From assembly GCA_021844275.1 (NCBI GenBank), contig JAKBTR010000027.1:1-15268 (forward strand): a stretch of DNA of 15,268 nt. The letters are read 5' to 3'. Under the pieces are notes generated by a model, which ran no database searches, had not been told where the DNA came from, and was given only the letters and a program-made list of their open reading frames with translations. The translations under genes and the position numbers were made by a program. Below, in pieces: positions 4,669 to 13,425 of this stretch. The first letter of the stretch is position 1. Every line of letters begins with the position of its first letter. This DNA is from Nitrospirota bacterium. Lineage in GTDB: Bacteria > Nitrospirota_A > Leptospirillia > Leptospirillales > Leptospirillaceae.

Positions 4669-7107
4669 TCAGGTGTGTGTTCCAGCAGAGAACACCCGGT
4701 CGAACACCTGTTCCATCCGCTGGACGGGCGTGATCCGGAGTGCATTTTTGACTTCCGCCGGGATTTCCGAGAGATCCCGTTCATTTTCTTCCGGTATCAG
4801 GACCTCTTTCATGGAAAATCGCCTGGCCGCCAGAAGCTTTTCTTTCAGTCCCCCAATGGGAAGGATCCGCCCCCGAAGAGTGATTTCCCCCGTCATGGCA
4901 ATATCTCCCCGAACCGGACGGTTTGTGGCGGCCGACGCCATCGCGACCGCCATGGTAATACCCGCCGATGGACCATCCTTGGGAATCGCCCCTTCCGGAA
5001 CATGCAGATGGATATCCTTTCTCGACCAGAAATCGACCGGAACCCCCGTCGATTCGGCATGGGATCGAACATATGTCAGGGCAGCCTGTGCCGATTCCTG
5101 CATCACATCGCCCAGTTTTCCGGTGACCTTCAGGTTTCCGCGCCCTTTCATCAACGTGGCTTCGACAAAGAGGAGATCTCCTCCCGTCGGTGTCCACGCC
5201 AACCCCCTGACAACCCCTACGAGAGGTTTTTCCTCCTCCGGGGTCTCACGGTAGGGGGGCTGTCCCAACCAGTCCATCAATGTTTCCGGTCCGATGCGGA
5301 ACGTTTTCTTTTTCCCCTCCAGAATCCCGACCGCCATTTTGCGACAAAGACTGCCCAGACGACGCTCCAGGGAACGGACACCGGATTCCCGGGTGTACTC
5401 CCGGATCAGGCGTTCCAGAGCCGCGTCAGTCAAATCCGCCTGTTTTGACGAGATGCCATTTTCCTTTCGTTGTCGCGGCCAGAGATGCTGGCGGGCAATT
5501 CCCTTTTTCTCTTCTTCGGTGTAACCGGGAATTTCGATGACCTCCAGTCTGTCCAGGAGCGGAGAGGGAAGAGTGTCCAGAACGTTGGCCGTTGCCAGAA
5601 AGAGGACATGGGATAAATCGTACGGCAGGTTCAGGTAATGGTCGCTGAAGTTTTTGTTCTGACGGGGATCCAGAACTTCCAGGAGAGCGCTATAGGGGTC
5701 TCCCCGAAAATCCGCCGCCATTTTGTCGATTTCGTCGAGCATGAACACCGGATCCGTGACACCAGCCTGACGCATGCCCTGCAGGATCCTCCCCGGAAGA
5801 GAGCCCACGTAAGTTCTCCGATGGCCCCGGATTTCGGCTTCGTCCCGGATTCCTCCCAAAGAAAGTCGAACAAAAGGGCGCCCCAGGGCTTTGGCGACGG
5901 ATTCTCCCAGAGAAGTCTTTCCGACACCCGGAGGCCCCACAAAGCACAGAATAGGCGGTTTACCCTCCGGATTGAGAATCCGCACCGCCAGATATTCAAT
6001 CAATCGTTCCTTGACCTTTGCCAGCCCCAGATGATCTCTGTCCAGGATCTTCTGGGCGCGGGCAATATCGACTTTTCTCGCCGGAGGTTTCTGCCAGGGC
6101 AAGTCCATAATCCATTCGAGATAGGACCGGACCACACCGGACTCGGAAGATTCCGGATGCAGCCGTGCCAGCTTCCCGAGCTGCCGCCGTGCCTCTTCTT
6201 TTGCCACGGGAGAGAGTTCCAGAGTTTCAATCTTGTCGGAGAGGATCGCCAGCTCGTCGTTTTCCTCGGACACTTCTCCCAGCTCCTTCCGGATCGCTTT
6301 CAACTGTTCCCGGAGGAAATATTCCCTCTGGGAACGGTCAATCTCTCCCTTGGCGTCCATCTGGATTTTCCGTTTTGCGTCGAGCAGGGAGATTTCCCGG
6401 TTCAGGAAATACAGAACCCGGGACAGTCGTCGGGTCTGAGAACGATTTTCGTAAATTTTCTGCAAATCCGGAGTTTTGAGTGCAAGATTGGCCACCACAA
6501 GGTAAGCCAGCGTTCCTGGTTCGTCCATCGCCCGGATCACGGACAAAAGATCTGGCGACAGGAGGGGATTCAGTCGAAAGAGATGTTCCGTCTGTTCGAC
6601 GACCCTCCGGACCAGGGCTTCCACCTGGATCGTCCTTGCGGGCGGGTTGTCGGGCCAGGGCATGTATCGGACAAGATCAAAAGGCTCCCGGGCGATCCAG
6701 CGATTGATTTTTGCGCGGAAGAGTCCATGAAGAAGGACCCGCGACCGTCCGTCCACTCCGCGGAAATTCTTGGCGATCGCACAGACGGTCCCGACTGCAT
6801 GCACGGGATCCCCCCGGGATTCCCCCTCTTCCCTCTCTTTTTCGGCTGAGACAAAAAGAAGGCGTCCTTCCGCAAGGGACGCTTCCAGAGCCAGAATGGA
6901 TCTGGGTTTCGAGACGACGATCGGAACGACCATGTTCGGAAATATGACCATGTCCCGGGAACTGATGCAGGGAAGTGTCTCCGGAAGGCTTTCGGGCTTC
7001 GCGGGAACGTCCTTGGGCAATTCGTCGTCAAGAGCCCAGAAAATCCGTTCAGGATCCGGAGTTCTCTCCTCATCCTCATCCTGGGGATCGAAAAACGAAC
7101 CTCTCAT
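4669..7107 (-). CDS. lon: ATP-dependent Lon protease
   Basis: Lon is a cytosolic hexameric AAA+ protease that degrades misfolded and short-lived regulatory proteins. The product is 812 residues, the usual size. The N-terminal substrate-binding domain begins near residue 43 ([20 protein letters not shown]) after an acidic, charged extension. A coiled helical region is visible at about 245-300. Walker A is GPPGVGKTS (391-399), Walker B FMLDEID (455-461), the sensor region [16 protein letters not shown] (505-520). The protease domain has PKDGPSAG with catalytic Ser714 and GGLKEKLLA with catalytic Lys757. The ATG at 7107 is three bases past the galU stop, and its AAGGA abuts the ATG, so translation is probably coupled. 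No heat-shock-type promoter was found directly upstream, as galU coding sequence fills that space. Confidence 0.97.
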   Translation of the reverse strand: MRGSFFDPQDEDEERTPDPERIFWALDDELPKDVPAKPESLPETLPCISSRDMVIFPNMVVPIVVSKPRSILALEASLAEGRLLFVSAEKEREEGESRGDPVHAVGTVCAIAKNFRGVDGRSRVLLHGLFRAKINRWIAREPFDLVRYMPWPDNPPARTIQVEALVRRVVEQTEHLFRLNPLLSPDLLSVIRAMDEPGTLAYLVVANLALKTPDLQKIYENRSQTRRLSRVLYFLNREISLLDAKRKIQMDAKGEIDRSQREYFLREQLKAIRKELGEVSEENDELAILSDKIETLELSPVAKEEARRQLGKLARLHPESSESGVVRSYLEWIMDLPWQKPPARKVDIARAQKILDRDHLGLAKVKERLIEYLAVRILNPEGKPPILCFVGPPGVGKTSLGESVAKALGRPFVRLSLGGIRDEAEIRGHRRTYVGSLPGRILQGMRQAGVTDPVFMLDEIDKMAADFRGDPYSALLEVLDPRQNKNFSDHYLNLPYDLSHVLFLATANVLDTLPSPLLDRLEVIEIPGYTEEEKKGIARQHLWPRQRKENGISSKQADLTDAALERLIREYTRESGVRSLERRLGSLCRKMAVGILEGKKKTFRIGPETLMDWLGQPPYRETPEEEKPLVGVVRGLAWTPTGGDLLFVEATLMKGRGNLKVTGKLGDVMQESAQAALTYVRSHAESTGVPVDFWSRKDIHLHVPEGAIPKDGPSAGITMAVAMASAATNRPVRGDIAMTGEITLRGRILPIGGLKEKLLAARRFSMKEVLIPEENERDLSEIPAEVKNALRITPVQRMEQVFDRVFSAGTHT

Positions 7108-7110
7108 TCC

Positions 7111-8004
7111 TTATTGTGCCTCCATGGTTTTCCGCGGATGGAGAAGTCCTTCCAGATAATGGCGAAACACCCCCCCCATATCCGGACTTTTCAGACCAAA
7201 CTGCACCGTGGCTTTCAAAAATCCCAGCTTGTCCCCCGTATCATAGCGGCTCCCCTTGATCTCGCAGGCGTAGACCGGACGTTTTTCCGAAAGGGTCCGA
7301 AGCGCATCCGTCAGCTGTATTTCTCCTCCGACGCCCGGATTCTGCGTCTCGAGAATATCAAAGATGTCGGGAGTCAGGACATATCTCCCGATAATCGCCA
7401 GATTGGAAGGCGCTTCCGACGGAGAAGGTTTCTCCACAAGGGAGGAGACCCGAATGATCCCGTCTCCGATGTCGGATCCCGCCACGATGCCATACGAAGA
7501 GACGTCCGAATCCGGCACCTTTTGCACGCCAATGACCGGGCCATCCAGTTTTGCAAACACGCTCATGAGCTGGGAAAGCGCCGGAGCGGGGCCATCGATC
7601 ACCTCGTCTCCCAGCGCCACGGCAAAAGGTTCGTTTCCGATCAGAAGCCTTCCGCACAGAACGGCATGCCCAAGCCCCCGGGACTCCTTCTGTCGGGTAT
7701 AAACGATCTCCGCCAGAGAGGAAATCTTGCGGACCTCTTCCAGAAGGGCCATTTTGCCTTTCTGGCGGAGAACGTCTTCAAGTTCGTAGGAGATATCGAA
7801 GTGATCCTCGATCGCACGCTTCCCCCGACCGGTAATCATGACGATTTCATTAATTCCGGAGGCCACGGCTTCTTCCACCACATACTGGACGACAGGCTTG
7901 TCCACGAGCGGAAGCATTTCCTTTGGGGACGCTTTCGTCATCGGCAAAAATCGGGTTCCATGACCGGCCAGGGGAAAAAGGGCCTTGCGAACATCTGCGC
8001 TCAT
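7111..8004 (-). CDS. galU: UTP-glucose-1-phosphate uridylyltransferase
   Basis: The enzyme makes UDP-glucose from UTP and glucose-1-phosphate, feeding cell-wall polysaccharide, lipopolysaccharide core and trehalose or cellulose pathways. The 297-residue product matches bacterial GalU length. The nucleotide-binding start is FPLAGHGTRFLPMTK (10-24) with PKEMLPLVDKP (27-37), then QYVVEEA (40-46), TGRGKRAIEDHFD (58-70), LGDEVID (131-137), LVEKP (189-193), GGEIQLTDAL (226-235) and SRYDTGDKLGFL (252-263). His15 replaces the Leu or Tyr usual in the G-x-GTRFLP loop. AAAGGAGAG lies a few bases upstream of the ATG. It follows coaE by 18 bases and precedes lon by 3 bases. Confidence 0.95.
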   Translation of the reverse strand: MSADVRKALFPLAGHGTRFLPMTKASPKEMLPLVDKPVVQYVVEEAVASGINEIVMITGRGKRAIEDHFDISYELEDVLRQKGKMALLEEVRKISSLAEIVYTRQKESRGLGHAVLCGRLLIGNEPFAVALGDEVIDGPAPALSQLMSVFAKLDGPVIGVQKVPDSDVSSYGIVAGSDIGDGIIRVSSLVEKPSPSEAPSNLAIIGRYVLTPDIFDILETQNPGVGGEIQLTDALRTLSEKRPVYACEIKGSRYDTGDKLGFLKATVQFGLKSPDMGGVFRHYLEGLLHPRKTMEAQ

Positions 8005-8022
8005 CTTTCTCTCCTTTCGCTG

Positions 8023-8637
8023 TCAGACACCATAAGAACGTTTTGGGGTCATCGACGATGCCAGGACGAGGATCCCGGCGACCCTCTCCTTCAACTCTTC
8101 CTCCGAAAGATCTCCGGGCAAGACTAGATCCGCTTTCCGGATTCTCTCCTCCCTGGGCATCTGGACGGAAATTCTTCTCCGGGCTTCTTCGGGTGTCATC
8201 TGGTCTCTTTTGGACAAACGTAAAATCTGAAGATCCTCCGGGACATCCACCACCACGGACAAGTCCACCTCCCGGTCGAGACCCGTTTCGAAAAGAAGAG
8301 GAACTTCATAGACCGCCAGAGGACTTTTTTTTTCCAGTTCACCAAGCTTTTGCATGAACAGTTCACGGATGGGAGGATGCAGAATCGATTCCAGTTTTTT
8401 TCGATCCTCCTGTGAAGAAAAGATTCTTTTTCCGAGAGCTTTTCTGTCCAGGGTCCCGTCATCCAGAAAAACATCGGGAAACGCTTCCCGGACGCGTTCA
8501 AACGACGGGGTGCCGGGAAGGACCACTTCGCGTGCCAGCTGGTCGGAATGGATCACCGGAGTACCCGCTGCTTCGAAAAAACGGGCAACATGGGACTTTC
8601 CTGAGGCGATTCCTCCGGTCAATCCGATCACTCTCAT
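8023..8637 (-). CDS. coaE: Dephospho-CoA kinase
   Basis: CoaE phosphorylates the 3'-OH of dephospho-CoA with ATP, the last step of coenzyme A synthesis. The product is 204 residues, the typical length. The P-loop is GGIASGKS (8-15), the substrate region HSDQLAREVV (30-39), LHPPIRELF (86-94), VPLLFETGLD (112-121), and the lid with KRDQMTPEEARRRISVQ (143-159). The common DAD motif is SDQ here; the first Asp that matters for catalysis is kept. The C-terminal LVLPGDLSEEELKE takes the place of the usual N-x-G ending. It overlaps the upstream membrane-protein gene by four bases (ATGA), a sign of coupled translation. Confidence 0.93.
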   Translation of the reverse strand: MRVIGLTGGIASGKSHVARFFEAAGTPVIHSDQLAREVVLPGTPSFERVREAFPDVFLDDGTLDRKALGKRIFSSQEDRKKLESILHPPIRELFMQKLGELEKKSPLAVYEVPLLFETGLDREVDLSVVVDVPEDLQILRLSKRDQMTPEEARRRISVQMPREERIRKADLVLPGDLSEEELKERVAGILVLASSMTPKRSYGV

Positions 8638-9113
8638 CCGGAGCGACCGGGGGGAGAGGGTTTTCCTGACTTTTCCCCGGTGGAGACAGAGGCTGAAACA
8701 GACCGGGACTTCTCCTCCATGCGGAGAAAATATCGCCGTCCGGACTCGGCTTCGATCCCGAGGATCAGGGCTCCGGTGACCAGACCGCCCGCTTCAAAAA
8801 GATGCGGCTTCAACAGCGGATCTCCCAGAGGGGACCAGACGATCCACAAAAGGCGGGAAATGCCCCCTGCTGCCATGGCAAGTGCAACTCCCAGAAGAAT
8901 GACTGTCTCCTTTCGGTGAAGCCATCGTACCACAAAGCTCCACATGACGAGAGCAACCAGCGCACCCAGAAGAAGGATTTCGGGAACGATCATTCCCGCA
9001 TGCCGGAGTCCGGGAGGAAGCCCGAGAAAACGCTCCAGGATCCAGAACATGTCCAGAATTCCCGGCAGGGCCACAATAAAAATCGTCATTCTGGTCCGGA
9101 AAGGCAAAATCAT
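8634..9113 (-). CDS. Small membrane protein of unknown function
   Basis: I do not recognise the family. The 159-residue product has about four hydrophobic segments: roughly 10-28, 43-64, 69-92 and 105-121. A basic or polar tail (123-159) is rich in Ser, Lys and Pro (for example GEKSGKPSPPGRSG). The tail probably lies in the cytosol, judged from Arg/Lys near the last membrane segment. It is bounded by ATGA four-base overlaps at both ends, with the TPR gene upstream and coaE downstream, so all three are likely translated from one message. An internal Met at residue 9 is an alternative start, but the ATGA overlap favours the first one. A shared job with the membrane-bound TPR protein is inference only. 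Confidence 0.78.
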   Translation of the reverse strand: MILPFRTRMTIFIVALPGILDMFWILERFLGLPPGLRHAGMIVPEILLLGALVALVMWSFVVRWLHRKETVILLGVALAMAAGGISRLLWIVWSPLGDPLLKPHLFEAGGLVTGALILGIEAESGRRYFLRMEEKSRSVSASVSTGEKSGKPSPPGRSG

Positions 9114-9799
9114 GGGGAACCACTCCCCGACGGAGCCGGAGGACTCAGGTGCGGACGGGCATCCGAACCCGGCTTCAGGAGACCTTTTTTCTCAAGCTCT
9201 CCGCGCTTGATGATTTTCTCAAAGAACACCCTCTGCCGATTCTGGGGATCGAGTTCGAGACCTTTTCGGAAATACGGCATGGCGTCAAGGGATGTTCCCT
9301 GTGTCCAGAGAATGGATCCCAGGGCAAAATAGGGCTCCGGTTGATCCGGATCATATTGGATGGCTTTTTTCAGCTCCTTGATCGACGGACCGATGGCTTT
9401 CACCATGCGCAGGGCCATCCCGAGCTTGAAATGTGCCAGAGCCATATGGGGATATTTCCGGACAACGCCTTCATAGAAATGAATGGCTCCATTATAATCT
9501 CCTTTCGCCACCATCTGATCCCCCGGAACAAAAGGGTACGGGACCTGACGGGGGGAACTGAGATGAAAAAAATAACCGACGTAGGCAACCAGATAGACGA
9601 CCAATGCAACCCATCCGATCCGCGCCCACTTCTTGATCTTTTCCTCCGAAGCCGTGCCACGGGCTTTGCGGACAATGATTCCCGTCCCCACCGCCGCAAG
9701 CAGGATGGCCAGAAACGCTGTCCCCACCCCAAGCCCCAAAAGAGACAGATTCATCCCTTCCAGAAGGGCATGCCGATCCGCACTTCCCTGAATTTCCAT
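9110..9799 (-). CDS. Membrane-anchored TPR protein
   Basis: The 229-residue product has two hydrophobic segments near the N-terminus (about 17-43 and 61-80) separated by a basic loop. They are followed by three tetratricopeptide-like repeats (about 93-119, 120-153, 154-187). Repeat hallmarks include AKGDYNGAIHFYEGVVRKYP, AHFKLGMALR and PEPYFALGSILW. The C-terminus is a Pro/Ser-rich tail. TPR units scaffold protein-protein contacts; the partner is unknown. The start at 9799 has AAAGG upstream at a good distance. Met16 is an alternative, but its purine run touches the ATG. The gene follows polA by 30 bases and overlaps the next membrane-protein gene by four. Whether the repeats face the periplasm or cytosol is unclear: two segments would return the tail to the side of the N-terminus. 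Confidence 0.82.
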   Translation of the reverse strand: MEIQGSADRHALLEGMNLSLLGLGVGTAFLAILLAAVGTGIIVRKARGTASEEKIKKWARIGWVALVVYLVAYVGYFFHLSSPRQVPYPFVPGDQMVAKGDYNGAIHFYEGVVRKYPHMALAHFKLGMALRMVKAIGPSIKELKKAIQYDPDQPEPYFALGSILWTQGTSLDAMPYFRKGLELDPQNRQRVFFEKIIKRGELEKKGLLKPGSDARPHLSPPAPSGSGSP

Positions 9800-9829
9800 T
9801 CTCTGGACCTTTCCTCTCTCCTCATGCAG

Positions 9830-12448
9830 TTAACCCGGATGGGCATCCACCCAGTTTTTTCCGTGCCCGACCTGGACAATCAGCGGTACCTTCAAACGCA
9901 ATGCCCCTTCCATCAGGGAACGAATGGTTCCGGAGGCGTCTTCCAGGTTGTCCTCCCGGACTTCAAAAAGAAGTTCATCGTGAACCTGAACCAGAAGGTC
10001 TCCGACCTCCGGCCTGTCCTTTCGTACTTGTCCGAAATCCACCATCGACTTTTTGATCAGATCCGCAGCCGATCCCTGCAAAACGGTATTCACCGCCATG
10101 CGTTCACCGTATTCGCGGCTTCGTCGATCCGGAGCAAAAAGTTCGGGAATCCTCCTTTTTCGTCCGAGTATCGTTCGCACTTCTCCCGTTTTTTTCGCTT
10201 CCTCCAAAATGCTGTCAAAAAGAGGTCCCACTTTCGGAAAAGCTCCGAAATAACGGTCGATAAACGCCTGGGCTTCCTGGGGCTCGACTCCCAGATCCTG
10301 GGAGAGACTGAAGGCGGACATCCCATAAAGGATTCCGAAGTTGATCGTCTTGGCCTTCCTCCGGGTCTCGGGTGTCACCGGATCGCCAAACAGAAGACGG
10401 GCGGTCCGGGCATGAATATCCTCGTTTCGTTCGAACACCGCCATCAGCTCCGGGTCTTCGGAAAAATGAGCCAAAAGACGGAGCTCAATCTGCGAATAAT
10501 CGGCCGACAGGAGGACCCGGTTTTCTCCGGCGATGAAGCATTTCCGGATTTCCCGACCAGCCGGGCTCCGCATCGGAATGTTCTGGAGATTGGGGTTGGA
10601 CGAGGACAATCTCCCGGTCGCCGTGACCGTCTGGTTGAATTGGCCGTGCAGTCTTCCCTGGGCGTCGACACCGCGGGAAATGGGGTCCACATAAGTCGAC
10701 AGAAGCTTCTTCATCTGACGATAGGCGAGGATCTTCTCCGGAAGGGGGTGGAGCGCCGAAAGACCCGTCAGCGTCTCCTCATCCGTCGAATATCCGGTTT
10801 TTCCTTTCCGGGCTGTCGGAAGACCCAGTTTTCCATAAAGAATCTCTCCCACCTGTTTGGGGGAGAGAATTGTGAATCGGGAACCCGCAAGCCGGTAAAT
10901 TTCCTCCTCCAGTTCCCGGGCAAGAGCTTCGATACTTTCCCGGGCGCTCTCCAGCGCCTGCCGGTCAATCCGGATTCCCAGGACTTCCATCTGGTAAAGG
11001 ATTCTTCCCAACGGGATCTCGATCGACTGCACCAGTTCAAGAAGCCCTTCTTTCACGGCATCTTCCCACAGCTTTGACAGAACATTCCGGACAAGACGGG
11101 TCCGGTCGGAGGTTTCTGTCAAAAAATACCGGGCGGCAAGATTTTCCAGGAGATAGTCCCGATGGCCAGGCTCCAGAAGATAAGCCGCGATCGTCGCATC
11201 GAAGACGAAAGGAATCCCCAATGCAAAGAACCGCGGGCACTTCCTGTAGAGGCGGGTCTGATCAAAACACCAGACTGCTTTTCCCTCGTCTCTCCAGGCA
11301 GACATCGTCTTTAACACCTCTTCCTCGGAGGAAAAGGGATAAAAATTCGCCTGATCACCGTCATGGACCCAAAAACCCGAATCGTCAACCAGGTCGATCC
11401 CGGCTCCAGGACACCCGGACATTTGCGGGAGATCTCCCTGGAACGGAAGACGAACTTCGGATGATTGCCTCCGTTTTCCCTCCTCCCGGGCGAGAGAAGG
11501 TTCACGAAGCTCAAGCGTCCTGTGCACCCGCGAAAGAAGTCCCGGCGCTTCCAGTTCCTGAAGAAGGGATTTCAGGGAATCCATGTCGGGAGGAGAAAGA
11601 GAAAGGCTTTCCGGCTCCAGAGAGAGGGCAAGGTCCGAATGGAGAACGGTGACCTTCTTGTTCCGGAAAACTCTCTCCCGGTGCTCCCGAAGAAGAGTCC
11701 GGATCCGTTCCGGAACCACGTTGTCGAGATCCTCATAGAGAGTGTCGATCGTCCCCTGATTCCCCAAAAGCTTTGCGGCCGTTTTTTGTCCAATGCCCGG
11801 AACTCCCGGAATATTGTCGGCCGTGTCTCCGGTCAATGCCAGAAGGTCGGGAATCTGCCAGGGCTCGACTCCCCATTTTTCTCGTACATCGGAGGGTCCC
11901 AGAACTTTTTTGGTCATCGGGTCGTACACCCAGACACGGTCGGACACAAGCGTCAGGAGATCCTTGTCCGAGGACAAAACGACGACATGACAGGGGACGT
12001 TCGTTCGGTCGTGGTGGTTAAGCCATTTAAGGGCCAGAGCCGCTATCGTATCGTCTGCCTCGTATCCGTCCGTGGACAGGAGCGGAACCCCGATCCCTCT
12101 GATCAGACGTTCGATATAGGGAATCTGCTGGAGAAAGTCGGAAGGGGGCTCGGGCCGGTTGGCCTTGATCTCGGGGAGGATTTCCGAACGCACATTTCCC
12201 GTTCTGCTTTCAAAGACGACCGCCATGGCAGAGGGAGAGAGTTCTTTCAGAACCGAAAGAAGCATGTTTCCAAAAACGGTGATCGCACCGGTCGGAAGGC
12301 CCGCGCGCGTGACAAACGTCACCCGGCTGTGATAAGCACGAAAAATATATCCGAAGCCATCCATCAGGACGAGTGTGCTCGGGGGAAGATCCCTGACCCA
12401 CGCGGGCACAGACGAAGCTGTCTTCTTTCTCCCGGAGGGGGAGTCCAT
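9830..12448 (-). CDS. polA: DNA polymerase I
   Basis: PolA fills gaps during repair and removes RNA primers at the lagging strand. The 872-residue product has a 5'-nuclease domain (about 24-315) with LVLMDGFGYIFRAYHS (26-41), KANRP (95-99), GYEADD (128-133), SSDKDLL (159-165) and LTGDTADNIPGVPGIGQKTA (205-224). The middle region (about 340-470) is a 3'-5' exonuclease fold that lacks the DxE metal site, so proofreading is probably absent. The polymerase domain has motif A LSADYSQIELR (647-657, Asp650), motif B RRKAKTINFGILYG (696-709) and motif C VQVHDELLFE (820-829, Asp824). The ATG at 12448 is chosen; a GTG one codon earlier (12451) is equally possible. The ilvE stop lies just upstream, so the genes are almost contiguous. 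Confidence 0.96.
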   Translation of the reverse strand: MDSPSGRKKTASSVPAWVRDLPPSTLVLMDGFGYIFRAYHSRVTFVTRAGLPTGAITVFGNMLLSVLKELSPSAMAVVFESRTGNVRSEILPEIKANRPEPPSDFLQQIPYIERLIRGIGVPLLSTDGYEADDTIAALALKWLNHHDRTNVPCHVVVLSSDKDLLTLVSDRVWVYDPMTKKVLGPSDVREKWGVEPWQIPDLLALTGDTADNIPGVPGIGQKTAAKLLGNQGTIDTLYEDLDNVVPERIRTLLREHRERVFRNKKVTVLHSDLALSLEPESLSLSPPDMDSLKSLLQELEAPGLLSRVHRTLELREPSLAREEGKRRQSSEVRLPFQGDLPQMSGCPGAGIDLVDDSGFWVHDGDQANFYPFSSEEEVLKTMSAWRDEGKAVWCFDQTRLYRKCPRFFALGIPFVFDATIAAYLLEPGHRDYLLENLAARYFLTETSDRTRLVRNVLSKLWEDAVKEGLLELVQSIEIPLGRILYQMEVLGIRIDRQALESARESIEALARELEEEIYRLAGSRFTILSPKQVGEILYGKLGLPTARKGKTGYSTDEETLTGLSALHPLPEKILAYRQMKKLLSTYVDPISRGVDAQGRLHGQFNQTVTATGRLSSSNPNLQNIPMRSPAGREIRKCFIAGENRVLLSADYSQIELRLLAHFSEDPELMAVFERNEDIHARTARLLFGDPVTPETRRKAKTINFGILYGMSAFSLSQDLGVEPQEAQAFIDRYFGAFPKVGPLFDSILEEAKKTGEVRTILGRKRRIPELFAPDRRSREYGERMAVNTVLQGSAADLIKKSMVDFGQVRKDRPEVGDLLVQVHDELLFEVREDNLEDASGTIRSLMEGALRLKVPLIVQVGHGKNWVDAHPG

Positions 12449-12454
12449 CACCCC

Positions 12455-13387
12455 CTACCGGCCTTTTGAACTCTTGACCGGATGACGCCACTCAGGATGG
12501 AGGGGAGAAATCCCCCGGACAATATCGAAAAAGGCCTTTTGCAACTTGAGAGTGACCGGACCGGGCTTCCCTGTCCCGATCATGCGCTCGTCGATTTCCC
12601 GGATCGGTGTAATCTCGGCCGCTGTTCCCGTAAAAAAAGCTTCGTCTGCCAGGTAAAGGTCATCCCGGGTGATCATTTCTTCCGATACGGTGAGCCCCTC
12701 TTCACGGGCCAGCGTCATGATGGCATCCCGGGTAATACCGTCCAGAACGGTCTTCAGGACAGGGGTTCGCAAGACGCCGTCGGAAACGATGAAAATATTT
12801 TCCCCGGGACCTTCGGCCACAAATCCTTCGTGATCCAGCAGGATGGCTTCGTCATAACCCGCCATCTTCACTTCCCATTTTGCAAGCTGGGAGTTGACAT
12901 AATGCGCGGAAACCTTGGCCCTGTTCAAAAACGAATTCACGCCAAAGCGCTGGTAGGAGCTGACTTTCGCCCGTATCCCCCTCGAAAGCCCCTCTTCTCC
13001 CAGATAGGTCCCCCATTCCCACGCCGCAATCGACACCCGGACCGGATTCTGTCGGGCGTAAATTCCCATGTCCCCATACCCGATGTACATGAGGGGGCGG
13101 ATATAGCACGAGGTGAGACCGTTTTCCGCAACGGTCCGGACCGTTGCTTCCATCAACTCGGATGCCCCGAAGGGAGAGGGCATGTGCATCACCTTCCCGG
13201 AATTGATCAGCCGGTCCGTATGCTCTTTCAGACGAAAGATATGCGTGCCGTGAGGACCATCATAGGCCCGGATGCCTTCGAAGACAGCCATGGCATAATG
13301 AAGGGAATGCGTCAGCACATGGACATTGGCTTCCTTCCACGGCACAAGTGTCCCGTCCATCCAAATCCACCGAGATTCTTTTAGCAT
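12455..13387 (-). CDS. ilvE: Branched-chain amino-acid aminotransferase (class IV PLP)
   Basis: The enzyme moves amino groups between glutamate and the keto acids of valine, leucine and isoleucine. The 310-residue product has the fold-type IV hallmarks: HSLHYAMAVFEGIRAY (27-42), FRLKEHTDRL (51-60), YIRPLMYIG (95-103), the likely PLP lysine Lys158 in NRAKVSAHYVNSQLAK, DEAILLD (179-185) and AEGPGENIFIV (191-201), followed by TVLDGITRDAI and FFTGTAAEITPI. The FEGIRAY and GPGENIF signatures favour IlvE over the related D-amino-acid or aminodeoxychorismate lyase enzymes, though class IV substrates are hard to tell apart by sequence. GGAAAGGG precedes the ATG. It follows the BI-1 gene by 38 bases. 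Confidence 0.93.
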   Translation of the reverse strand: MLKESRWIWMDGTLVPWKEANVHVLTHSLHYAMAVFEGIRAYDGPHGTHIFRLKEHTDRLINSGKVMHMPSPFGASELMEATVRTVAENGLTSCYIRPLMYIGYGDMGIYARQNPVRVSIAAWEWGTYLGEEGLSRGIRAKVSSYQRFGVNSFLNRAKVSAHYVNSQLAKWEVKMAGYDEAILLDHEGFVAEGPGENIFIVSDGVLRTPVLKTVLDGITRDAIMTLAREEGLTVSEEMITRDDLYLADEAFFTGTAAEITPIREIDERMIGTGKPGPVTLKLQKAFFDIVRGISPLHPEWRHPVKSSKGR

Positions 13388-13425
13388 ACGAACCCTTTCC
13401 GATCGTCACGCCGGAAGGGAGGACG

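Noticed and set aside
4668..4784. Upstream in-frame extension of thiL
   Set aside because: The 39 extra residues lie inside lon in another frame and do not resemble ThiL. The ATG at 4667 gives the family's normal length.
4459..5448. Long plus-strand frames opposite thiL and lon
   Set aside because: They are antisense shadows of strongly supported genes, with Arg/Pro-rich composition and no motif. The same holds for the long plus-strand frames opposite galU, TPR/polA and ilvE.
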